Shown in pieces: positions 50,196 to 61,476 of a stretch of 64,000 bases of DNA (position 1 is the first letter of the stretch; each line of letters opens with the position of its first letter). This DNA comes from Rhabdornis inornatus (Eukaryota; Chordata; Aves; Passeriformes; Rhabdornithidae). The notes below the pieces were generated by a model. That model was not told where the DNA came from and made no database searches. It saw only the letters and a list, made by a program, of their open reading frames with translations. The DNA lies in the NCBI GenBank assembly GCA_013397075.1, contig VWZS01000622.1:120476-184475 (forward strand), in the 5' to 3' direction. The position numbers were made by a program, and so were the translations under genes.

Positions 50196-50752
50196 CTAAA
50201 ATGATAAGAAATGCATGAGCAAACAGATACAGAAAAAAAAGTGAGCACTTTACAGCAAGAGAGGATGCGTTAAGTCAAGTGAATGGGAAGTAATATTAAA
50301 AAACTAATGCAGAGATTTGCAGCAGTGGTGCTGGAAAAGACATGGATGACTACATTTGGAGCAGATGGGTGAATGCAATGAGATGCTGAAGAAGCGTATT
50401 GTTCTTTTGACTCTAGAACTTAAAGGTTAAAGGTGAGAATCTCTGTTTCTTAAGTGCCAGAGTTATTCCTTCTGTTATGATAGGTTGCAGCAGGAAATTC
50501 TACCATTCTGAAAAGTCTTTTAGTAAAAATATTCCAGGGGAAGGGATAAGAGAATGAGTAATGAATACTTTTATTGCATCAAGCTATCACTTCCCTACAT
50601 TATATTGATCCACACTTCAAGGAAAGAGATTAAATAATAGGCAGTTGATCAAGAGTTGCACATAACGGAAAGAAGAGAGAGACAGAGAATGTCTCTCAGG
50701 AAGGGTATCAATCTTTACATAAAAAAATCCAAACCAGCTCCAAAGTACCTTA

Positions 50753-51045
50753 AAATGGCTTGGGTTGGAAGGAAGCTTAAAGACCATGCTATTCCAACCC
50801 CACTGCTATGGGCTGAGACACCTTCCACTAGACCAGGTTGCTCAAAGCTTCATCCCACCTTCAACACTCCTGGGGATGGGGCATCCACAGCTTCTCTGGG
50901 CAACCTTTTCCAATGTTTACCTCCATCACAGTAAAGTATTTCTTCTCAATACCTAATCTAATCCTGTTCTCTTTCATGTGAAAGCAATTCCCCCTTGTCC
51001 TATCACACCATGTTCTTATAAAATGTCCCTCATCTCTCCAAAGAA
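50753..51045 (-). mobile_element. CR1 LINE fragment, minus orientation
   Basis: The reverse complement carries the CR1 3' region: 'gacaccttccactagacca' and 'catccacagcttctctggg' on the plus strand are the antisense of the standard consensus. The minus-strand translation keeps the ORF2 C-terminal phrase 'DRTRGNCFHMKENRIRLGI' with 'KKYFTVMEV'. It sits between two candidate exons of the minus-strand gene and is therefore intronic if that model holds. The tail lies at about 50,753 and is diverged. Confidence 0.9.
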
Positions 51046-51203
51046 TGGACAATCTGACTGACAGCATTTGTAAAATTTATGGTCTCCTTAAGGGAGAGCT
51101 ACTGAAAATAATATTGAAGGAGCATAAAACAGGTTTTCTAATAAAGCTATTGTTACTTTAAGTGACTTAAGGCTTTCCTTTGTATGCACTAACTGTGGAA
51201 TAC

Positions 51204-51440
51204 CTTTGAAGTAATTGAAAAGCCAGATTATTTTCTGAAGAAAAATTACTTTGTCCTAGTAATGCCCCAATTATCATGACTATACCAGTGAAATACAAAA
51301 GCAGATACTTGTCAAGTGATTCTAGCAGAAAGAGAAACTGGGCTTTTGCAAGCTGATAGACAGTCCCTTCCCTCTGCCTTTGGATGTGACTTGCAATTTT
51401 ACTAACAGGCCCTAGTGTTACACCTGGGGTAAGCACTGCA
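51204..51440 (-). CDS. Candidate internal exon, the longest in the series
   Basis: On the minus strand, acceptor 'ttgatttcattttcag' precedes one base, 78 codons and two bases, with donor CAAAG/GTATTC. The peptide begins AVLTPGVTLGPVSKIASHIQ, continues QREGTVYQLAKAQFLFLLES, and ends with LAFQLLQ. Leucine-rich amphipathic stretches (AKAQFLFLLESLDKYLLLY) suggest helical packing of the HEAT or ARM kind, but I see no diagnostic repeat. Its phases agree with the candidates on both sides (51566-51622 and 50048-50195), which is the best phase chain in the window. Confidence 0.38.
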
Positions 51441-51565
51441 CTGAAAATGAAATCAAATACAGCAAACAAATAGCTGACACTAACTTTTTATGAGGATGAG
51501 TAGATTATTATCAGTTGACTAAAAGATCTTAATGCAATAAATTTTTCTTAGCATTCTCGACTCAC

Positions 51566-51622
51566 CTTAGAGAGCAACCTATCTCTTCAAAATTGGGGTC
51601 TAATAGTCTAATAAAATCACCT
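51566..51622 (-). CDS. Candidate internal exon with strong donor, weak acceptor
   Basis: On the minus strand, 18 codons (GDFIRLLDPNFEEIGCSL) run to a consensus donor CTAAG/GTGAGT, leaving two bases that combine with the next exon. The acceptor ('cagaatttaaag') has a poor pyrimidine tract, so the upstream edge is uncertain. Confidence 0.28.
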
Positions 51623-54600
51623 CTTTAAATTCTGAGGTTCCGGTGCTTAACATGAGTCAGAAACCTGCACGTTTGCAATTGCTAATTGGGTTTACTTTAC
51701 ACTAGAAATCATCATAGGCTGAGTTTGCTGACCACTAGTGACAACCTAAAAGATTATGACCAGTAGCTTTTACAGAACATAGTCAAAATTTGTACCATTT
51801 TACCACTTGACAATAGTTCTTGATACTGAACTCTTATATATGTCTACAGCTAAAAAGACCTTAACTAAATACTCCTTACCAAGCCAGGAAAGGTTCTGTA
51901 CATTGAAGCTAACAAGTTGAAGTTTCGAGCTCATATATGAGAAACAACCAATTATCCTGTCTGAAACACAGGCTTGTAAAACTCTCAGTTACTTGTAAAA
52001 CGGTCTGCTACACACGAGTAAGATGTTGTTTAAATGAGTTGTTTGACTAGATGCATTCACCATGAAATTGATTCTTTTAAAGCATTATTTTTAAACTTGA
52101 AACAAGTTAACTGCGTAAACTGAAAATGGGAAAAAATCTGGCATTATAAAGCATAGGTTGCAGTACGAGTTTAGTATTTTATGAGGTCAAGGGTTACTTG
52201 AATGAGAAACCCATCAAAAACAAATAGCCATTTGTGAGGCAGTAATTTAATGAAAGGTTTAATACAATTAAACTATTCTGTTATTTCTATGCCAAGATGT
52301 GTAGTACATTATCTATTGTTATATCACCACTGCCTGTGCAACTCCAAAGTATTACAAAGGCAAAAAACCAAGAAATAGAACATCTTTCAACCATAAACAT
52401 CAAAAATAAATCTCAGTGGTGATTTTTTTCTATAGTTTGAAAGTAGCACTACATCATAACTTTTTTCTTGGCACTTCCAGTTAGATTTAGTATTACTAGC
52501 TTGTTATGCCTATTATTCAGCGGGTGGCACGAGAAGAGGATAACTAGCAATAGGTTACTGAATATTCTTAAATTTTCAGCTCAGAGACACAGTTTTCAGC
52601 TTTACAGTGGTCCAGATTTCAAAGAAAAAGAAACAACTGCAAGGAGGTAATAGATTTAAATACATACATAAAAAAATCCTCACCACTAAAAATTAGTTCT
52701 TCAATAACATTTTAGATTTGAATGTTTAGTACAGTTCTATATAAACAGACAGATAGATCATACTAGTTTTACTGAAAAGATTAGACATCGCAAACTAACG
52801 TTTTATATTTGTTTCCATAACTGGAAAACGTTTCAATTGTTTTATAGTGAATCATTGTACTAACGGTATGCTGCTAATAATTCAGACACTTTAGTGACTT
52901 ATAACAAAAAAGGTCTACTTGGTAAAGAGCTAGAATTTGAAATAGTAATAATTTAATGTTTCCAACTGTCCTCTCACTAAAGAAATCATCTCCTTACAAG
53001 ATGAAGCACTAACAACAATTTTTTAAAAATTAACATTACAAAGTGTTTTATAATTGCTCCAGAAAAGTGGGAAAACATGTTATTCTGCCTACTGCAAAAC
53101 TGTTTTGGAGATGGATCAAATTCCCAAGCCTTCAAATAAATAAGTATTTGCACATTGTACAGCAATTTACTCAACATGCAGTGAAGAGTGCCACCAATCA
53201 CACTATTTTATAAGACCAGTTGTAGACAGATTAATAGAAAAGACAGTGTCATCATCATGTCAGTCAGGCCACAGGCAGTGCAGCAGGAATTGGAGAGGGT
53301 AAGTAGAGATCAGCCATATAAAATGGCTTCAGATGATTTACAAGAAATAAAATATCCTGCTTCTAAGGATATCTAAACCATGACAGCAGAAATGACATAA
53401 TATTAAAACAATTCCAGTCCGGCTGGTAGTGTATCAGCTTGATGTTTGCCAGCTAGAAAGCACAAATCTGCAAAAGGAGTTGACAACATTTGAAGAAGAG
53501 TATACTGAAAAGTGAACAATGCTTAGACAAATCAAGATTGAACAGTGACATCTGTCACAGAAAACAAAAAATGTTTCCTTTGTTTCCTTGACAAGAGGTT
53601 TAAATGTATTAACAGGATCTACCAATAAAAAGGTGTAAATTCAATCACCTGTGTTTAGATTAAAGACAAGCATGGACAAACAAGTACAACTGGGTCCTAT
53701 AAAAAAATTCATTGGCCAGTGGTCTGATTAGATCTTCAGTCGCTTGTGTGGGAGGAGAGAGAGCAATTCTGCTCATTTTATACAAAACATGTGCAAGACC
53801 ATAATGTTTCTAGTAGGATTTGAAAACTCAATTTTTAATTAAAACGTAATTAATTAAAAGTTGATGTATCTGACTTTTCTGAATTTTACCAGAACTGTTA
53901 AACAAAACATGAAGCTCTTTCCCTTTTAGCCTAGTCTGTTTTTATGGATACAGTATATGAAGACAAAAAGCCAATGAAACTATATTTGAAGTTATACTGT
54001 TCTAGTAATATAGCCCGGACACTCACAAATTCTTATTTCTGCGAACACACTGTCATTTACTTTGCACAATGAATTTTCTAACCTAAAGGGCAAACACAAA
54101 CAGTTCAATTATTTGGTTTTCAGTATCCATAGTACATGATTGATCAGCTAAGTTGTTTGGTTTGCCTTCTTCCCTGGATGACATTTTAAAGCATGTCAGT
54201 AACAGACAGATAACCCAATAAACAACACTCATGTTTGTGCACAAATAACCATGAATAATGTGCAACTTCTCATTCTCTATTTTCCTGTCACTACAAACAT
54301 TCTGAGATATTAAGTTTATTATCAGTTATGCAGTTAATTCATGTTTGATACAGCAGTGTAAGAAAGATACTGGATTGCACTTTAGATATCAACTACACCT
54401 TAGTCTACATGCAGGAACATCTCAGCTTGTATTATATAAAAACATAATCATCATTATCATTAAAATGGCTGCACAAAAATGCACAGCTGAAGCAAAAGGA
54501 GAAATACAATGTCTTGTTAATGTCCTATCTATCCAATACTGTTACGTCTCGTTAAGGTCCTCTAATATCTTGATGGGCTATAAAGAAGTAAAAATACTTG

Positions 54601-55275
54601 GTGAAAATTTCTAATAGAACAGTCCATCTACCTATAACCAGTACCAATATGCCAAACACCCAGCACAACAGAAACCCATTTTACCAGGAAAAAACCCAAA
54701 CATCTATGGTCTTATACTTTGATATTAGCACAAACTTAGCACTTAAATTTTGCAGGGCACTGTAACACCATAGTGATGTAGACCATTCTCTGTCTGATAC
54801 AGACAAATCTGGAATATTTTGAACCTATTTTGTGCTTAAAGCTGAGAACATTAAGAAGCAGGAAACAGCAAGGAGTAAAATTAGCAGAGACATCAAAAAG
54901 ACAAAAACAATCCCTTTGCCTACAATTGCTAGCATTAATATATTTTACAGCCATGATCTAGGCCACCTTCCTGCAGAAAGAAGCTAGTGCAAAGAAGTGG
55001 GGGTCAAACCTAGAGTGACATGGTTCACTGAATGACCAAAAAGAGGTTTACATATTTCCTTTATGGCTGCTGGCACTGGTTTTGGCTTAGAAGCCTATAA
55101 TGAACAAAGAGACCTCTGATCCCTTCTGGAGCCATTCATATGTGATTAAGATCCAACAATACAGCACTTTGATCCACTGAGTTACAGAAAGATTGGATGT
55201 TTCCTGAAGAAGTCATTTCGGGTGAAAAGGAAGGAGAAGAAAAGAAGAAAATTTTCTTGATCAGGCCAAACTTAC
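51623..55275. other. No exon supported
   Basis: AT-rich DNA without a convincing exon on the minus strand. A plus-strand pattern at 52580-52646 has good splice sites on both sides but no partner; it is reported as an observation only. No mobile element recognised. Confidence 0.4.
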
Positions 55276-55353
55276 TGAGACAGCACTCTTCTCACATTTG
55301 ACATTCATTGTACTCTCTTGAGAGTTTTGAAGCTTTGGAAAGATGACAGATGA
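55276..55353 (-). CDS. Candidate internal exon
   Basis: On the minus strand, acceptor 'cttttactaacctcag' and donor CTCA/GTAAGT flank 26 codons in phase 0-0 (SSVIFPKLQNSQESTMNVK, then CEKSAVS). Another frame stays open over a longer region (to about 55,504) but ignores these splice sites. The exon follows 55567-55608 in matching phase. Confidence 0.3.
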
Positions 55354-55566
55354 CTGAGGTTAGTAAAAGAGGAGTGAACTGTGGTATCAGTGTCTCAAAC
55401 TCAAAGAAAAAATGTAACTTTTTGAAGATGGAACAAGATTCATTTTCAAGAGTAGGAGATTGAGTTAGGTAATGTAAGGCATATTGCAACAAAGGATGAC
55501 ACATGAATGTATAACCACTACAGCAAACTGGATGGCCTCTTTCACAGATGTGTTTGAAAAACTTAC

Positions 55567-55608
55567 AGCACCATAGTCAAAAATACATGTTTCCTCGTGC
55601 TGATGTAG
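55567..55608 (-). CDS. Candidate 42-nt exon
   Basis: On the minus strand, acceptor 'atctcctgctgttttcag' and donor GCT/GTAAGT are both near consensus around 14 codons (LHQHEETCIFDYGA). Two frames are open, so coding sense depends on neighbours that are not secured. Confidence 0.25.
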
Positions 55609-57743
55609 CTGAAAACAGCAGGAGATATATGGGTAAGTCTATAAAAAAAATCTAGAGAATGAACACCTGGTTTCTTTAAAGTTATCTTTCTATCTTGACA
55701 CCAATATACTTCACATAACCCAAGAGAATTAAAGGCCTGTTTGAAGTTAGAAGAGCATGTTCTTGACACACCATTTGGAGGAGTATTTAGTTTTTTTCAA
55801 CAGACATAAGTATTAAGCACAGGTGATGGATTCAGATCCACAGGAATGAATGGAGGCTGGAATGTCTAGACAACCAGGAAAGCATAACACAGGTGTGACA
55901 ACTCTGCTTGACTATCACATTCCAACATTTTCAGTATAAACTAAATAACTTCCATCATCTGTTGATATAAAAGCAGAAGAGGGAAAACATATTTGGCTTT
56001 GTCTACTACAAATGTCTACTCCTAATAATTTATTTTGGAAGCTCTCTTGTTCATATTTGGGTTGGATGCTTCTAAGTCCACCTGGGAATGGCTCAGCTCT
56101 CCGGCTATCCAGCACAACAGTTCCTAGTTCAGAAAACACTTCAAGTTATTGGTCACTGGAATAGTCAGACTGGTCATACTTGAATGCTTTTCATGCGGTT
56201 GTCCTACCTGATGGCAGGTGATTTTTTTGCTAAAAAAACCAAAAACTTCATATTTTAAATTTAAACTCTAACTTCTTGAATCTTTTTCCAATGTATATGT
56301 TCTATGATTCCTCATGTAAAAAACAAGCAAAACACATAATTTTTCCCCACATGATTTTTAAAAACCAACGATGTAGAGCTGCACTGACAGCCAACTATCA
56401 AAGCCAGGAAAGCTGAGATGAAAGCAAAGGGAATCAACAATCCCTTTTAGGGTGGTAACCCTAAAAGTAAAACCTATTGTCTCTTTTTGTCATAAAAGGA
56501 GATTTGCCACCAGTCTTGTACCATGAAAGAGAGTATCACCCTCTATAAACTACTCAGTTTCACAGTTCTATAATGCCAGATGCATATTAAATAAATCTTG
56601 AACTATTATGCACAGTACACATGCATGGCAATTAAAGGTAATATGCTCCTTAAAACAATATGACTAAAAAAAATTATGTGAACAAAGCATTTTCCATCTT
56701 TAAGAGATTGAGGTACAATTTGCCTATTTTGGAGTTGAAGCTATGGAAAAGTTTTACTTTTCCTGATGCCTTAGGATTTTAGCTTTCATATTTTTCATAT
56801 ATTTGTAATTCCATAATTCTTTAGTTTATAACTCCAAACTCCATACACAGTGCTAGTTACTGTCTTCACATTTTCGTCAGACAAAACAATTCCTCTCTAA
56901 TCCTGGAAATCAAGGATACCTTACTGTCTCAGGCCCTGAGAAATGTAAACAAAAGTGAGTTGGGGAGAGCAAACTTGGGGTAAATGACTTCATTATTGGA
57001 AGCTGTCATTGGAAGGTTAACCCCCAATATGCAAATAGACCAGACTTATAAAAGTGTGAAAACTGGTGACCCATCATCCATTTTTGAGTGTAGCCCCTGG
57101 GTGGCCTGTCTGCACTAAATATACCTGAAGGCCCTTCAGTAAGTATAACTACTTTTCATTCTCTTAATTTTGTCTGGCCTCTGTTTTTAGGTAAGCCCAA
57201 AAAAGTACCATTCCTGTCGCACACCTGCAGTATAGCATGTTCAGCAGACAGCTGATCAGCAAAATATTCAGTAATTAATGTTTGATTACTCCTGTCTTCT
57301 GCTTCACAGAAGATAGTCTCTAATTAATCATTTAATTTTAATCAACTAATTAAAAATGTATTAGAGACCATTTGCTATTACAAGTCCATGAAAAGGAGAC
57401 ACTTTAACAAATCCATTAGACAAGTACAAATAGAGTTTTTGGAACTACAGAACTGTAGACAAAAAAAACAGTCTCTTTAGAAAAACTGACAGTGGGTTGT
57501 TCCCCAGGAGTGACCTGTACCTTAGCAGAGGGGCAGGAGTCTGGACAACAGCACTCTTCCCATGATATTTACAAAGCTGCAGTTCATCAATATCACTGCT
57601 AATAGCAGAGCTTGGTCTGACAAACCGAAACAACTTATTGATCCTACTTAGAATTGACAACAAAGGCATGAATTTTAATGACAAGTAATCAGTTAAGCCA
57701 GTTGCTAATTACTGCCAACCTGCAACTGGACGCAGCAACACAC
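55609..57743. other. No secured exon; one protein-like stretch
   Basis: On the minus strand 55915-56139 is open for 75 codons with a GC-richer middle part (56050-56120). A good acceptor lies inside it ('ttctgcttttatatcaacag'). I could not place a consistent donor and acceptor pair, so no exon is called. The minus-strand frame at 57445-57684 is likewise unresolved. Confidence 0.35.
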
Positions 57744-57853
57744 CTGTGCTTTCAAAACTTCCTATGGCCACATACAGCTGAAATGTTTGACAGCCCAAGT
57801 GTGACTGCTCTTCTTCACCTTTAGGAGTTTTCCACTTTTCAAAGCTGTCTGGA
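57744..57853 (-). CDS. Candidate internal exon
   Basis: On the minus strand, acceptor 'gggtacttttgcag' precedes one base, 36 codons and one base, ending at CACAG/GTGTGT. The peptide is PDSFEKWKTPKGEEEQSHLG followed by CQTFQLYVAIGSFEST. An alternative earlier donor (CTAAAG/GTGAAG) would shorten it to 34 bases. Hydrophilic first half, hydrophobic second half; no domain recognised. Confidence 0.3.
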
Positions 57854-58627
57854 CTGCAAAAGTACCCCATGTGTAATTGAGTGATAATTTTCATTATTTT
57901 CCTTATATTCTCTGTCTTGGAAAGTCTGTTTTGCTCTTTTCTAGTAACTGAGGAATTGGTTTTTTGACATTAGCTTTCAAACAAAAAATGAAAGCACTAA
58001 CAACAGATAAAGATACTTAAAAATTGCATACAGAGTACCACTGTACTGCTGTTGTGACCCTTAAAGAAACTGAGTTATGCCCAGCTTCTTGAAGAAGCTT
58101 TCCCAGAAAGCTCTCTAACTTCCTTCTTCATTTAAGTTCAAAGTAAAAGACATAGCAAACTTTTGACTGAACTTGTCTAAAATACATGTGGCAGAGTAGA
58201 GCTTTCACTTGGAGAGCTGCCAGCCCACCTTTGGCTCCCAGTGACAACCAAACATCCAGCTGCAGCTACGTTGAAGGATGAAAATTTGGCATATCAACAG
58301 CAGTCAAATAGGAAAAAGTTTACTCCCAGGCTCCATAGCTAAATGATCACCATTTTAGCTTTGACTGGCCACCTGGAACAAGAGAGGCAAGTTTCCTCAG
58401 CCTTCACCAGCCATGAGCAAAGTCTGCTTCATTTCCTATTCAAATTTAACTGTAGCAGTAGAATGGTCCACGTTAGTCAGGGACAAAGGTGAATGCAGCA
58501 GGACTGAAGTCCTATACAAATGCTAAGTCACAAAGGGTGACTAGAACTCCAGTTGTGGGCTTACATTAAAATCAAGTCAAGTATGGCCAACAGAAATTAA
58601 ATAGAGCTAAAGGGACTACACAGTTGT

Positions 58628-58760
58628 GAGGGGTTTTTTTGTTTGTTTTAATTTTGTTTGGGATTTTTAAGCGCTGGTGGGTTGTTTATTCAGGGGGATT
58701 TCTTTTTGCTTTTTACTTGGTTGAATTTTTTGGTTGGTTGAGTTTTTTTTTCATTTTCTT
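58628..58760. repeat. T/G-rich low-complexity tract
   Basis: Repeated 'gtttgtttt', 'ggttggttg' and T runs over about 130 bases. On the minus strand it reads as an A/C-rich tract. Simple sequence without a recognisable transposon body. Confidence 0.8.
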
Positions 58761-59664
58761 GTTTCCATAATTCAGTTCAAAAGAGAACCCAGGAAGGTAG
58801 GAATAGATGAAGAAATGGTGAAGGAGATAGACAGCAAAAGAAAGACATGTTCCATTAGAAATGGAGGAAAAGAAACAGAACTTAAAGCAGAAAGTTCAGA
58901 TCATTATTAGTTTCAGATTAATTTTGTTTACTAGAAATTTGAACAGGTCAATATGAGCCATTATTATATAAGAACTCCATCTTCATTAGAGCTTCTCATA
59001 TCTCTCCAGTGTTTCCCATTCATTTCAGCTGAAATATCTCATTCCATAAAGTCCATATTTTGAGTCATAATACTGGATTTTAAAAAATTAATTTTTTAAA
59101 TAGTTCTGAGATATTAAAGGAATGCCACACTACTCTCTGTCTTTCAGATGCACCTGAATCTGGAAAAGCTTCAATGTGAACAGAGTTTTTATAATTCATG
59201 CTTACTCATTAATGCAATTACCAACTGCAAACCACTTCATTATCCTCTGTAGTTCAACAATACCACAGCCAAATGCAAATCATCATCATATACCTTGAAA
59301 GCATGGTTAATAAAACAATATGGTAACATTTACCACCCTCATACCCAGCTACAGTATCTAATATTCAGCTAATGGAACACCTAAAATCCAATAGATAATC
59401 ATATATAACATATATAGAGAGAAGAAAAAATATTTGAACCACGTCTTCAATAAATTAAAATTCAGATCTTGGAACTTTTTTTTTAATGTAAATATAACTG
59501 TTGAGCACTATGAGGTCAGCAAATTTGGTTTCTCTACTTCTATATCACTTGGTTTAATTCTAAGGGCACACCTACTTTAAACAAACTTTAGAATTAACAC
59601 AAATTACAACAGTGGTACCAGCTCTCTTTCTGAAAAATACTATTGAATTCTTGAAGATTTTGTG

Positions 59665-59710
59665 CAAGAATACTATCCCATGCCCAAGAATACTATCTCA
59701 TGCCCAAGAC
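59665..59710. repeat. 20-bp tandem repeat, 2.3 copies
   Basis: The unit 'caagaatactatcccatgcc' is followed by a copy with one change (C to T) and by the start of a third. A small slippage repeat. Confidence 0.87.
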
Positions 59711-60091
59711 ATTAATGAAGGAAATGTCATCTATTCCTGGTGAGAAATAAGTACTGTTTTCCCAGTTTTGCAGATGGAAAGCGGAAAGATTATAATCCTG
59801 AAATGGCAAGTTACTTCACCAAGTGTTTGATTACCAGTTTTGAGCACTCAGATGGGTAAATACTTTACTTCTGACTTGCAAGCAATTTTTTCCAATTTTT
59901 CCCAGCCACCACCGTCCCAAGTATATTGGAATAAGCTGAGACAGGTAATGGCAAGCCAGAAGAAAAACAACACTTCTTTTTAGGAACTGACACCAGCTCA
60001 GACTTGTTCTTTTCTGAGTCTGTGCCTTGGAGAAGTTCAGGAAACTTGTCATTTCTACACAGAAACTGTCTCCTAAAATAGACTAACTTAC

Positions 60092-60209
60092 AAATAGGCT
60101 CTGGCAGCACCTGGATCTGGCATATCTTATGAACCCAGAACGGGAATGACACAGGTGAGTCGGTGAGGAGCTGTGACACTTCTTTTGGGTTTTCCTTAGA
60201 ACTCCTCAT
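60092..60209 (-). CDS. Candidate internal exon
   Basis: On the minus strand, acceptor 'tgttttcccaaaag' is followed by 39 codons and one base, up to a GTAAGTTAG donor. Only one of the three frames is open from the acceptor. The peptide starts MRSSKENPKEVSQLLTDSPV, continues FPFWVHKICQIQVLPEPI, and the exon keeps CpGs in otherwise AT-rich DNA. The open frame continues past the donor to about 59,865, where composition turns intron-like. The ATG at its first codon could be a start or an internal methionine. Family unknown. Confidence 0.38.
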
Positions 60210-60418
60210 CTTTTGGGAAAACATGGGGCAATATTAGTGTTTATCATCTAGCTATTCAATAAGTTCCTTAGAGAGGACTGAATACATCCAAATTCTCAGT
60301 CAATTACCCAGACAAAAGTTAGACTACCAGGGAGGGAACAACAGAAAAAGGCATACAGGATTGGTTTTCTTGGAGGACAAAGGGGGACCTATCTCTCTTT
60401 AGATCATTTCATTAAATG

Positions 60419-60836
60419 CATAGAATGGCCTGGGCTGGAAGGCACCTTAAAGATCATGTAGTTACAGCCGCCCTGCGCTGAGGAGGGATGCCACCCACTA
60501 ACCCAGGTTACTCAGAGCTCCATCCAACCTCGCCTTGAATATTGTCTGAACAACCCGTTCCAGTGCTTCACCATCCCCACAGTAATTTCTTCCTAATACC
60601 TAATCTAAATCTACTCTCTTTTCAGTTTAAAGTCATTCCCTCTTGTCATGTCACTACATGACCTTGTAAAATGTCCCTCTCCATTTTTCTTTAGACTCCC
60701 TTCATGGACTGAAAGGACACAATTTGGTGACCTCAAAGATTTCTCATTTCCAGGCTGAAAAATCCCAATTCTTTTAACTTTCCACATAATAGACATGTTC
60801 AAGCCCTCCAATCATCTTGGTGGCCTCCTCTGGACT
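60419..60836 (-). mobile_element. CR1 LINE fragment, minus orientation, ends at an N
   Basis: The antisense of a CR1 3' region: 'aatggcctgggctggaaggc' opens it (tail side) and 'ggtggcctcctctggact' closes it. The minus-strand translation shows the ORF2 C-terminal phrase 'GHFTRSCSDMTRGNDFKLKR'. The element stops on the base before the N at 60837, where a CR1 would be expected to run on. Either it is naturally 5'-truncated there or the rest is missing in a gap. Confidence 0.9.
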
Positions 60837-60837
60837 N
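60837..60837. other. Single N at a repeat edge
   Basis: One undetermined base directly at the 5' edge of the CR1. By analogy with position 9691 it may be a one-base placeholder for a contig gap. No duplicated flank is visible here, so the true gap size is unknown. Confidence 0.7.
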
Positions 60838-61437
60838 TATAAACACAGTAACCTTTCTCATCTACATATCTCAAACTTTTTGCATAATTATCCTATGTCC
60901 ATATTAAGTGTTAATTTTTTTTCCCTTTCAGGTAAGTTTGAATCCACAAATTCAGTGGGTTTAAAATAGAGTAAAACCAAGTTTATACAAATAATATTTT
61001 GTTAGAAAATCTATCTCTTAATTTTATGGGTAAATTTATGAATAAAGAATTGCAGTATGTTGAACAACTTTTTGCCATTTCCTCACATTAACAGCTATAT
61101 TAGAAGTTCTGGTGCTACATATATGTCACATGTATAACTGCTCAAAAGATAGCTGAGACTTCTGCTTGGCATGAAGCCAAGGAGACGAGATTCTAAAGCC
61201 CATTAACAGTGCACCATAACTGGGAATTAAACAATCTTGTTGAACCATAAACTGTCTAGAAAGAAAAAGAGAAAAATAATAAAAGTGGATCAGAGGTTTT
61301 ATATATTTTTATTAGTGCCTGGCAGTGGACTAGTAATAGGCCATTTAAATGTGTACAGCAATATAACTGTCTTGTGTCAGATGCACAATGCTGAAAAAGT
61401 CTGCAGACAGTAGAGTATTCCTACTCTAGACAGTACA

Positions 61438-61440
61438 GTA

Positions 61441-61476
<36 letters not shown>
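61438..61476. repeat. (TAA)n microsatellite
   Basis: About eleven uninterrupted TAA/ATA units. Likely length-polymorphic. No evident function. Confidence 0.95.

Larger units (their letters stand above)
57854..60091. other. No exon supported; low-complexity patch inside
   Basis: I see no exon with consistent splice sites on either strand. A T/G-rich low-complexity patch (58628-58760) and a 20-bp tandem repeat (59665-59710) lie within it. Confidence 0.4.

Noticed and set aside
55292..55504. 70-codon minus-strand frame read as one exon
   Set aside because: It ignores two strong splice sites inside. A 78-nt exon in another frame (55276-55353) fits those sites better.
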